From: Burkholderiaceae bacterium
GTDB taxonomy: Bacteria; Pseudomonadota; Gammaproteobacteria; Burkholderiales; Burkholderiaceae_C
Length of the DNA stretch: 5,368 nt
Reading direction: 5' to 3'
Assembly: GCA_031256305.1 (NCBI GenBank)
Contig: JAIRQU010000174.1
Location: 1 to 5,368, forward strand
Both the position numbers and the translations under genes were made by a program. Below, piece after piece: positions 1 to 5,368 of this stretch; within the stretch, counting starts at the first letter, position 1, and every line of letters begins with the position of its first letter. The notes beneath the pieces are model-generated. The model made no database searches. It had not been told where the DNA came from and saw nothing but the letters and a program-made list of their open reading frames with translations.

Positions 1-3000
1 GTGGATGTCTTGGCGCGGGGCTGCGCCGCACTGGAGCAGGCCAACCGCGATTGGGGCCTGGCGCTGGCCGAGGACGAAATGGATTACCTGGCCGCCGCCT
101 TTACCCGGCTGGGCCGCAACCCGACCGACGTGGAGCTGATGATGTTCGCGCAGGCCAACAGCGAGCATTGCCGCCACAAGATTTTCAACGCCGCCTGGAC
201 GATTGACGGCGCGGCGCAGGCGCAGAGCCTGTTCGCCATGATCCGCCACACCGAGGCCGCGCACCCCGGCCCCACCATCGTGGCCTACAGCGACAACGCG
301 GCGGTGATGCAGGGGCGCGAGGTGGAAACCTTCGACGCGCGCGCATCCGCAACCGCCGCGAGCCGCTACGAAAAGCGGCGCGAGCTGCGCCACGTGTTGA
401 TGAAGGTGGAAACCCACAACCACCCGACGGCGATCAGCCCCTTTCCGGGCGCGGCCACCGGCGCGGGCGGCGAAATCCGCGACGAGGGCGCAACCGGGCG
501 CGGGGCGCGGCCCAAGGCAGGGCTGACCGGCTTTGCCGTCAGCCGCCTGTGGGACGGCTGGAGCGACCAGGCCGACGGCAAGCCCGGCCACCTGGCGCAC
601 CCGCTGCACATCATGCTGGAAGCGCCGCTGGGCGGGGCGGTATTCAACAACGAATTTGGCCGGCCCAATCTGGGCGGTTATTTCCGCGAGTACGAACTGG
701 AAACCGGCGCGCCGGGCCAGACCGTGCGGCGCGGCTACCACAAGCCGATCATGATCGCGGGCGGCATCGGCCACATCGACGCGCGCTTGACGCACAAGAG
801 CGCATTCCCGGCGGGCGCGCTGCTGATTCAATTGGGCGGGCCGGGGATGCGCATCGGCATGGGCGGCGGCGCGGCCTCGTCGCTGGCCAGCGGGGCCAAC
901 GCGGCGCATCTGGACTTTGATTCGGTGCAGCGCGGCAACCCGGAAATCCAGCGCCGCGCGCAAGAGGTCATCAACCAGTGTCAGGCGCTGGGCGCGGACA
1001 ACCCGATTCTGGCAATTCACGACGTGGGCGCGGGCGGCCTGTCCAACGCCTTCCCGGAACTGGTGCATGACGCCGGGCGCGGCGCGCGCTTTGATCTGCG
1101 CGCCGTGCCGCTGGAAGAAACCGGCTTGGCGCCCAAGGAAATCTGGTGCAACGAAAGCCAGGAACGCTACGTGCTGGCCATCGCGCCCGAATCGCTCGCC
1201 GCCTTCCGCGCCCTGTGCGAGCGCGAACGCTGCCCCTTTGCTGTGGTCGGCGTGGCAACTGATGCGCCGCAACTGGTGGTGGCCGATGCCGCCGCCGCGC
1301 CGCCGGTGGATATGCCCATGAATGTGCTGCTGGGCAAGCCCCCGCGCATGACGCGCGACGTGACCAGTCTGGCGCGGCGCTTTGTGCCGCTTGACCTGGA
1401 CGGCGTGACGCTGCAAGACGCGGTCATCCGCGTGCTGGGCCACCCCACGGTGGCCAGCAAGCGCTTTCTCATCACCATCGGCGACCGCACGGTGGGCGGC
1501 CTGACGCACCGCGACCAGATGGTCGGGCCGTGGCAAGTGCCCGTGGCCGACTGTGCGGTAACGCTGGCCGATTACGCCGGTTTTGCCGGCGAGGCCATGA
1601 GCATGGGCGAGCGCGCGCCGCTGGCGGCGCTGGACGCGCCCGCATCGGGCCGCATGGCGGTGGCCGAGGTCATCACCAATCTGCTGGCCGCGCCGGTCCG
1701 TCTGGAGCGCGTCAAACTCAGCGCCAACTGGATGGCCGCCTGCGGCGAGCCGGGCGAGGACGCGGCGCTGGTCGCCACGGTGCGCGCGGTAGCGCTGGAA
1801 CTGTGCCCGCAACTGGGCATCGGCATTCCGGTGGGCAAGGACAGCCTGTCCATGCGCACGCAGTGGAGTGACGCGCAAGGCGCGCCGCGCAAGGTCGTCT
1901 CGCCGGTCAGCCTGATCGTCAGCGCTTTTGCCGCGCTGGACGATGTGCGGGACGCGCTCACGCCGCAACTGGATCGCGTCGAGCCGGACGCCACGCTGAT
2001 CCTGATCGACCTGGGCCGCGGCAAAAAGCGCCTGGCCGGCAGCGTGCTGGCGCAAACGCTGGCGCAGTCTGGCTGCCCCGTGGCCGATGGCGTGCCCGAT
2101 CTGGATGATGCACAGGATTTGCTGCGTCTGGTGGCCGCCATCAACCAGTTGCGCGGCCAAGGCAAGCTGCTGGCCTACCACGACCGCAGCGACGGCGGCC
2201 TGCTGGCCTGCGTGGCGGAAATGGCTTTTGCCGGACAGGTCGGCGTGGCGCTGACCATCGACCTGCTGGTCACCGAGGGCGACGGCATCCGCGACAGCCG
2301 GGCCGACTACGGTGACGCCAAGAACTGGGCCGCACAGATCGCCGCGCAGCGCGACGAACTGACGCTGCGCGCGCTGTTCGCCGAGGAACTGGGCGCGGTG
2401 ATCCAGGTGCGCACCGCCGAGCGTGACGCGGCGCTGCAAACCCTGCGCGCGCACGGCCTGGGCGCGTGCAGCCACGCCATCGGCAAAACGCGCCCGGCCA
2501 GCGCGCCGGTCGATACCGGCAAGGGGCAGCTTTCCATCTGGCGCGACGCCCGGCAAATTTTTGCTGCCCGCTTAAGCGACCTGCAACAGGTCTGGGACAG
2601 CGTGAGCTGGAAGATCGCCCGCGAACGCGACGACCCCGGCTGCGCCGATGCCGAACACGCTGCCGCGGGCGATCCGCAAGATCCCGGCTTGCACGTGTAC
2701 CTGCCCGCAGCCGCGCAAAAGCTGCTGGCCGCGCCGTTTGCGGCCCCGTTCGTCATGGGCAGCGCCCGTCGTCCCAAAATGGCCATCCTGCGCGAACAGG
2801 GCGTCAACTCGCACGTCGAAATGGCCTACGCCTTCGACGCGGCGGGCTTCGAGGCGGTCGATGTCCACATGACGGACCTGCAAACCGGCCGCGCGCGGCT
2901 GGCCGATTTTCGAGGACTGGTCGCCTGCGGAGGCTTCAGCTACGGCGACACGCTGGGCGCGGGCGTGGGCTGGGCGCGCTCCATTACCTTCAACCCGTGC

Positions 3001-3531
3001 CTGGCCGAGCAGTTCCAGGCATTCTTCGCGCGCGGCGACACCTTTGGCCTGGGCGTGTGCAACGGCTGCCAGATGTTCGCCGAACTGGCCGCCATCATCC
3101 CCGGCGCGCAGCACTGGCCGCGCTTCACGGTCAACCGCAGCGAGCGTTTCGAGGCCCGGCTGTCGCTGGTTGAAGTGCTGGATTCGCCCAGCCTGTTTTT
3201 TGCGGGCCTGGCTGGCAGCCGCCTGCCCATCGCGGTGGCGCACGGCGAAGGCTACGCCGACTTCAGCCAGCGCGGTGACCCGGCCCAGGCCATCGCCGCG
3301 CTGCGCTTTGTCGATAACCACGGCGCGCCCGCCGAACGCTATCCCTTTAACCCCAACGGCAGCCCCGGCGGCCTGACCGCCGTCACCACCGCCGACGGGC
3401 GCTTTACCGCCCTGATGCCGCACCCCGAGCGGGTATTCCGCAATATCCAGATGAGTTGGACCAATGGTCAAGCCAGCGCCTTCAGCCCCTGGATGCAACT
3501 GTGGCACAACGCGCGCCGGTGGGCGGGGTAA
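1..3531 (+). CDS. purL: Phosphoribosylformylglycinamidine synthase, large single-chain type (5'-partial)
   Basis: Cytosolic enzyme of de novo purine synthesis. It converts FGAR, glutamine and ATP to FGAM, glutamate, ADP and phosphate. The frame is open from base 1 to TAA at 3529-3531, giving 1176 residues against about 1300 for the family, so roughly 150 N-terminal residues lie upstream. The GTG at base 1 aligns with an internal valine (VDLLGQG in E. coli, from memory) and is not a start. Using window residue numbers: the linker region has ANSEHCRHK (52-60); the first synthase half has THNHPT (138-143), HDVGAGG (340-346) and CNESQERY from 383; the second half has GKDS around 612-615 and HDRSDGG (727-733). 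The glutaminase domain starts near 925 ([12 protein letters not shown]) and carries the nucleophile Cys1020 in GVCNGCQ, with His1141 and Glu1143 in HPER. All key motifs are intact, so the gene should be functional. A segment around 757-786 appears about 28 residues longer than in E. coli. Confidence 0.98.
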   Translation: MDVLARGCAALEQANRDWGLALAEDEMDYLAAAFTRLGRNPTDVELMMFAQANSEHCRHKIFNAAWTIDGAAQAQSLFAMIRHTEAAHPGPTIVAYSDNAAVMQGREVETFDARASATAASRYEKRRELRHVLMKVETHNHPTAISPFPGAATGAGGEIRDEGATGRGARPKAGLTGFAVSRLWDGWSDQADGKPGHLAHPLHIMLEAPLGGAVFNNEFGRPNLGGYFREYELETGAPGQTVRRGYHKPIMIAGGIGHIDARLTHKSAFPAGALLIQLGGPGMRIGMGGGAASSLASGANAAHLDFDSVQRGNPEIQRRAQEVINQCQALGADNPILAIHDVGAGGLSNAFPELVHDAGRGARFDLRAVPLEETGLAPKEIWCNESQERYVLAIAPESLAAFRALCERERCPFAVVGVATDAPQLVVADAAAAPPVDMPMNVLLGKPPRMTRDVTSLARRFVPLDLDGVTLQDAVIRVLGHPTVASKRFLITIGDRTVGGLTHRDQMVGPWQVPVADCAVTLADYAGFAGEAMSMGERAPLAALDAPASGRMAVAEVITNLLAAPVRLERVKLSANWMAACGEPGEDAALVATVRAVALELCPQLGIGIPVGKDSLSMRTQWSDAQGAPRKVVSPVSLIVSAFAALDDVRDALTPQLDRVEPDATLILIDLGRGKKRLAGSVLAQTLAQSGCPVADGVPDLDDAQDLLRLVAAINQLRGQGKLLAYHDRSDGGLLACVAEMAFAGQVGVALTIDLLVTEGDGIRDSRADYGDAKNWAAQIAAQRDELTLRALFAEELGAVIQVRTAERDAALQTLRAHGLGACSHAIGKTRPASAPVDTGKGQLSIWRDARQIFAARLSDLQQVWDSVSWKIARERDDPGCADAEHAAAGDPQDPGLHVYLPAAAQKLLAAPFAAPFVMGSARRPKMAILREQGVNSHVEMAYAFDAAGFEAVDVHMTDLQTGRARLADFRGLVACGGFSYGDTLGAGVGWARSITFNPCLAEQFQAFFARGDTFGLGVCNGCQMFAELAAIIPGAQHWPRFTVNRSERFEARLSLVEVLDSPSLFFAGLAGSRLPIAVAHGEGYADFSQRGDPAQAIAALRFVDNHGAPAERYPFNPNGSPGGLTAVTTADGRFTALMPHPERVFRNIQMSWTNGQASAFSPWMQLWHNARRWAG

Positions 3532-3539
3532 AAACGGAA

Positions 3540-3570
3540 TTGAATTTGTCATACAATGACTGACAATAAT
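3540..3570 (+). promoter_or_regulatory. Candidate promoter and operator of the toxin-antitoxin operon
   Basis: This AT-rich stretch sits between the purL stop and the antitoxin start. It contains nested inverted repeats: TTGTCA (3546-3551) with TGACAA (3561-3566), and inside it GTCAT (3548-3552) with ATGAC (3556-3560) around ACA. Ribbon-helix-helix antitoxins usually repress their own operon by binding short repeated half-sites, so this is the obvious operator candidate. Possible -10 hexamers are TACAAT (3552-3557), which overlaps the repeats but has no good -35 in place, and AATAAT (3565-3570) behind TTGAAT (3540-3545) at a long 19-base spacing. TTGTCA itself also resembles a -35. The repeats are seen directly; which hexamers are used is inference. 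Confidence 0.5.
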
Positions 3571-3575
3571 GTTCT

Positions 3576-3580
3576 GAAGG
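3576..3580 (+). promoter_or_regulatory. Ribosome binding site that decides the antitoxin start
   Basis: GAAGG lies directly against the ATG at 3581, leaving no spacer, but nine bases before the in-frame ATG at 3590. The spacing therefore favours the second ATG. This also removes the odd leader MFF and lets the protein begin MRVNARF, as expected for the beta-strand of a ribbon-helix-helix protein. Confidence 0.6.
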
Positions 3581-3589
3581 ATGTTTTTT

Positions 3590-3946
3590 ATGAGGGTAAA
3601 CGCACGTTTTGATGGTGAGGCTGAGCAGCAGCTCAACTACTTAGCCGAAATCACCGGTACGGGGGTCAGCGAGGTGCTGCGCGCCAGCGTGCAGCACTAC
3701 TACGATCAATTGCGAGCACAACGCAGCGGGCTGACGCATTTCGCGGCTTTTGTCGGTTGCGGCAGTAGCGGACGCAGTGATATAGCCGACAGCTATAAAG
3801 CGCGTCTGGCCGAGGGCTGGGATGCCAAGCATCAAAACGTTTTGCTTGCTGTGCATGAACCAACCGTACCTTATTTGGGTCAATCTATTGCAGCGGTTCA
3901 AACGTCCAGAAAAGCGTTTGGGAAAATGCCAAAAGGCCGCGCGTGA
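3590..3946 (+). CDS. Ribbon-helix-helix (CopG/VapB-like) antitoxin
   Basis: Probable DNA-binding antitoxin that neutralises the PIN toxin encoded next to it and represses their shared operon. Starting at ATG 3590 it has 118 residues (121 from ATG 3581). The N-terminus reads as a ribbon-helix-helix fold: strand VNARF (3-7), helix about 9-22 (EAEQQLNYLAEITG), a TGVS turn, then helix 27-43 (SEVLRASVQHYYDQL). It continues with a stretch FAAFVGCGSSGRSDIADSYK ending in WDAKH (77-81), which resembles the toxin-binding tail of such antitoxins as I remember them. Residues 82-118 then form an extension (QNVLLAVHEPTVPY onward to KMPKGRA) that I cannot match to anything. The stop overlaps the toxin GTG by four bases. 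GC content is visibly lower than in purL. The pairing with a PIN gene supports the antitoxin call; the exact family is not certain. Confidence 0.85.
   Translation: MRVNARFDGEAEQQLNYLAEITGTGVSEVLRASVQHYYDQLRAQRSGLTHFAAFVGCGSSGRSDIADSYKARLAEGWDAKHQNVLLAVHEPTVPYLGQSIAAVQTSRKAFGKMPKGRA
3931..3936 (+). promoter_or_regulatory. Ribosome binding site for the PIN toxin
   Basis: AAAAGG is followed by a six-base spacer and then GTG at 3943. It lies inside the last codons of the antitoxin gene. Together with the GTGA overlap it supports GTG 3943 as the toxin start and suggests translational coupling, which would keep toxin output tied to antitoxin translation. Confidence 0.6.
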
Positions 3947-4359
3947 TCATCGCTGACGCCGGTTTTTTCTACGCGTTGGCTGATGCCACCGATGCGTGGC
4001 ATGTGCGCGCAACGCAGGCGCTGCATACACAGAGTGAAGGTTGGGTCACCACTTGGCCGGTACTGACCGAGGCCACGTATCTGCTCATGCGCTGGATCAG
4101 CACTGACGCAGCGCAGGCGTTGCTGCTTGATGCTGCTGCTGGTGGCATCGCTGTCTGGCAGTGGGCCGCACCGCAAACCGAACGGTTGGCGCACCTGATG
4201 GCACGCTATGCCAGTTTGCCGATGGATCTGGCAGACGCTTCCCTGGTATTACTGGCCGAGCATTTGGGCCACGGCCGCATCCTCACTACCGACCAGCGTG
4301 ACTTCGGTGCGTACCGTTTCAAGAGCCGCAAGCCTTTCGACAATTTGCTGGCCGGGTGA
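3943..4359 (+). CDS. PIN-domain ribonuclease toxin, VapC-like
   Basis: Probable metal-dependent endoribonuclease toxin of a type II toxin-antitoxin pair. The 138 residues are the usual size for a lone PIN domain. The acidic residues of the PIN active site are visible: Asp5 in IIADAGFF, Glu43 in VLTEATYLL, Asp95 and Asp98 in MDLADASLV, and Asp117 in LTTDQRDFG. No residue of the acidic set appears missing, so the toxin looks active. The start is GTG, overlapping the antitoxin stop as GTGA, with AAAAGG six bases upstream. The stop TGA is one base before the ATG of the downstream Nudix gene. PIN toxins of known VapC type cut tRNA or rRNA; the target here cannot be told from sequence. Members of this family paired with RHH proteins are sometimes annotated only as 'PIN domain protein'. 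Confidence 0.88.
   Translation: MIIADAGFFYALADATDAWHVRATQALHTQSEGWVTTWPVLTEATYLLMRWISTDAAQALLLDAAAGGIAVWQWAAPQTERLAHLMARYASLPMDLADASLVLLAEHLGHGRILTTDQRDFGAYRFKSRKPFDNLLAG
3983..4002 (+). repeat. Perfect 7-bp inverted repeat near the toxin start
   Basis: ATGCCAC (3983-3989) and GTGGCAT (3996-4002) can pair around the six-base loop CGATGC. The hairpin lies in codons 14-20 of the PIN gene. It may be chance in coding sequence, or it could slow early translation of the toxin; the sequence alone does not decide. Confidence 0.35.
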
Positions 4360-4360
4360 T

Positions 4361-5092
4361 ATGGGCAAGGCTGTACAAGCGCTCTCGGTCTTGCCGGGCT
4401 TCGACCCGCGCGCCGTGCCCGCGCTGCCGTTGCCTGATTTGCCGCCGGTGCCGCCCGAACATCTAACGCCCGACGCCCTGCGCGTGCGCTTCCGCCACCC
4501 GCCCGCTTGGGCACCCGATGTGCGGCAAGAACCGCGCCTTGCCAGCGCCGCGCCGCGCCGCGCGGCGGTGCTGATGCCGTTGGTTACGCACCCCGGCGGC
4601 TTGACGGTGCTGCTAACCGAGCGCACCACGCAACTGCGCACGCACGCCGGGCAGATCGCCTTTCCGGGCGGACAGGCCGACCCGCAAGACCGCGACCCGG
4701 CCGCCACCGCCCTGCGCGAGGCTGGCGAAGAAATCGCCTTGCCCCCGGCGGCAGCGCAGGTGTTGGGCCTGCTGCCGCCTTACGTGACCAGTTCGCGCTA
4801 CAACGTCACACCCGTGGTTGCACTCATCGACCCCGACTTTACGCCGCGCCAAAACCCGGTTGAAGTGGCGCAGATATTTGAAGTTCCGCTATCATTTTTG
4901 ATGAATCCGGCACATCATCGCTGGCATCGCTACATGCAGGACAGCGGCCCCGGCGGCCCGGCGCGGGCATACGAATGGTTCTCCATGCCTTGGCACGGCC
5001 CCGCCGCATTTGGCGGCCCGCCACATGACTGGTTCATCTGGGGCGTAACCGCCGGAATGCTGCGCAATTTCTACCGGTTTCTGGCGGCATGA
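4361..5092 (+). CDS. Nudix hydrolase, CoA-pyrophosphatase type (NudL-like)
   Basis: Probable cytosolic hydrolase that splits CoA or its derivatives into a 4'-phosphopantetheine compound and 3',5'-ADP. From ATG 4361 it has 243 residues. The CoA-Nudix signature LLTERTTQLRTHAGQIAFPGG spans 84-104 (the first residues are L84, L85, T86). It runs into the Nudix box, where Arg119, Glu120, Glu123 and Glu124 of REAGEE supply the metal-binding and catalytic core. The glycine normally near the end of the box is alanine here (EEIAL). The C-terminal MNPAHH (181-186), EWFSMP (205-210) and WGVTAGMLRNFYRF match the group as I recall it. The start follows the toxin stop by one base and has no convincing Shine-Dalgarno sequence (GGGTGA is too close), so coupling to the toxin gene is likely if this start is right. 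TTG 4391, just before PGFDPR, is an alternative. GC-rich codon use matches purL, not the toxin-antitoxin pair. Confidence 0.9.
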   Translation: MGKAVQALSVLPGFDPRAVPALPLPDLPPVPPEHLTPDALRVRFRHPPAWAPDVRQEPRLASAAPRRAAVLMPLVTHPGGLTVLLTERTTQLRTHAGQIAFPGGQADPQDRDPAATALREAGEEIALPPAAAQVLGLLPPYVTSSRYNVTPVVALIDPDFTPRQNPVEVAQIFEVPLSFLMNPAHHRWHRYMQDSGPGGPARAYEWFSMPWHGPAAFGGPPHDWFIWGVTAGMLRNFYRFLAA

Positions 5093-5110
5093 AAAACCAG
5101 CCTGGTTTTT
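5092..5110 (+). terminator. Symmetrical hairpin, probable bidirectional terminator
   Basis: AAAAACCAG (5092-5100) and CTGGTTTTT (5102-5110) are perfect inverted repeats starting at the last base of the Nudix stop codon. The likely fold is an 8-bp stem with loop GCC. The A-tract and T-tract flanks suit termination from both sides, which fits the convergent gene on the minus strand. The stem has only three G/C pairs, so strength is uncertain. A competing hairpin, CTGGT (5102-5106) with ACCAG (5111-5115), overlaps its right arm. Confidence 0.55.
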
Positions 5111-5121
5111 ACCAGCACAGC

Positions 5122-5138
5122 AGCCATCTTCAATGGCT
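5122..5138. repeat. Small inverted repeat in the convergent intergenic gap
   Basis: AGCCAT (5122-5127) and ATGGCT (5133-5138) form a perfect 6-bp stem around a five-base loop. No T-tract follows on either strand, so it is not a classical terminator by itself. It could add to transcription end or RNA 3'-end stability between the two convergent genes. Confidence 0.3.
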
Positions 5139-5168
5139 ATGTCGATAGTTCGCCACGCAACGGTCAAT

Positions 5169-5368
5169 TCATGACTTCCGGGCGGAAGAACCGGCGCGCT
5201 TGATCGCCCCGGTAGCGCGGCCTTTTTTGCTGGCGCGCCCGGCGCGCGCCCCGTCTTTCCTGGACGCAGCCTTGGTTACGGGCCGTGCGCTGGCCTTGGC
5301 GTCTGGGTCCGGGGATTTCCGGGCGGATTTGCCGGATTTACCGGATTTACGCTTGGGCGTTTGATCGG
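5169..5368 (-). CDS. C-terminal end of a protein with a basic, low-complexity tail (5' end outside window)
   Basis: On the minus strand one frame is open from the window edge to TGA (complement of 5169-5171), giving 65 codons after a partial one. The other two minus frames are stopped early near the edge. The peptide is rich in Lys, Arg, Ser, Ala and Gly, with KSGKSGKSARKS near its visible start and a final SSARKS. It has almost no hydrophobic residues, so it is probably disordered and nucleic-acid binding or ribosome-associated. Such tails occur in this group of bacteria on RNA helicases, pseudouridine synthases, RNase R and histone-like proteins; nothing here tells which. Its convergent orientation to the Nudix gene and the shared hairpin at 5092-5110 support it being real. 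I do not recognise the gene. Confidence 0.65.
   Translation of the reverse strand, partial: DQTPKRKSGKSGKSARKSPDPDAKASARPVTKAASRKDGARAGRASKKGRATGAIKRAGSSARKS
5324..5350 (-). repeat. Three tandem 9-bp units coding for Lys-Ser-Gly repeats
   Basis: The plus strand shows CGGATTTGC, CGGATTTAC and CGGATTTAC in tandem. Read on the minus strand they encode the GKS steps of KSGKSGKS. A further GGATTT lies just outside, at 5313-5318. The unit is three codons long, so copy-number changes would keep the frame and only lengthen or shorten the basic tail. Confidence 0.7.

Noticed and set aside
1..3. GTG at the first base as the start of purL
   Set aside because: The frame is open to the window edge, the protein would lack about 150 residues of the family, and the residue aligns with an internal valine of E. 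coli PurL. The gene is cut by the window.
1572..2165. Minus-strand open frame of 197 codons inside purL
   Set aside because: A shadow of the GC-rich purL codons; Ser/Ala/Arg-rich product without domains.
2572..3636. Minus-strand open frame of 354 codons, antisense to the end of purL and the antitoxin start
   Set aside because: It runs opposite the conserved glutaminase domain of PurL, in GC-rich sequence where long antisense frames arise by codon bias. Its product shows no recognisable motif.
3674..3697. 7-bp inverted repeat GTGCTGC / GCAGCAC in the antitoxin gene
   Set aside because: It falls within the second helix of the RHH domain, with a ten-base loop; codon constraints and GC-rich sequence explain it without a special role.
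4208..4360. Upstream extension of the Nudix frame into the toxin gene
   Set aside because: These 51 codons overlap the conserved PIN C-terminus in another frame, give a Trp/Ser-rich peptide unlike any Nudix N-terminus, and the ATG at 4361 fits better.
3532..4360. Insertion-sequence or integron-like ends around the toxin-antitoxin cassette
   Set aside because: I looked for terminal inverted repeats, target duplications and an attC-like site at both edges and saw none; the module is called acquired on composition only.
4892..5167. Minus-strand frame of 91 codons starting with TTG just after the stop of the basic-tail gene
   Set aside because: Most of it is antisense to the conserved C-terminus of the Nudix protein, it would cross the probable terminator hairpin, and its product is not recognisable.

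Overview
The window looks like a chromosomal segment from a high-GC betaproteobacterium, most likely of the Comamonadaceae or a related Burkholderiales group. This rests on three things: strongly GC-rich codon use, a large single-chain PurL carrying an extra segment in its second synthase half that I associate with this group, and a CoA-pyrophosphatase-type Nudix protein whose C-terminal part (MNPAHH, EWFSMP, WGVTAGMLRNFYRFLAA) has the form I remember from Comamonadaceae. The taxonomic call is from memory of protein families, not from a search.

Layout, left to right. Positions 1-3531 (+) are the 3' nine-tenths of purL, the large PurL that makes FGAM in de novo purine synthesis. Its N-terminus lies upstream of the window. 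After a 49-58 bp gap comes a compact two-gene module of visibly lower GC: a ribbon-helix-helix antitoxin (3590-3946) and a PIN-domain (VapC-like) toxin (3943-4359), joined by a GTGA stop/start overlap. The gap upstream holds AT-rich promoter-like hexamers and nested TGTCA/TGACA inverted repeats, a good candidate for the autoregulatory operator. One base after the toxin stop, GC-rich sequence resumes with a Nudix hydrolase of the CoA-pyrophosphatase type (4361-5092). A symmetrical A-tract/T-tract hairpin follows its stop codon. On the opposite strand, the last 65 codons of a convergent gene (5169-5368) encode a Lys/Arg/Ser/Ala-rich, probably disordered tail with short KSG repeats. Its body lies outside the window.

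How the parts fit. purL and the Nudix gene are ordinary housekeeping or metabolic genes. The toxin-antitoxin pair between them looks like an acquired cassette, and it leaves the Nudix gene directly behind the toxin stop, so Nudix expression may now depend on the toxin-antitoxin promoter or on read-through from purL. I see no CRISPR array, tRNA, rRNA, insertion sequence or clear new system. The points most worth a second look are the TA cassette with its operator, the antitoxin's unexplained C-terminal extension, and the basic-tail gene on the minus strand.
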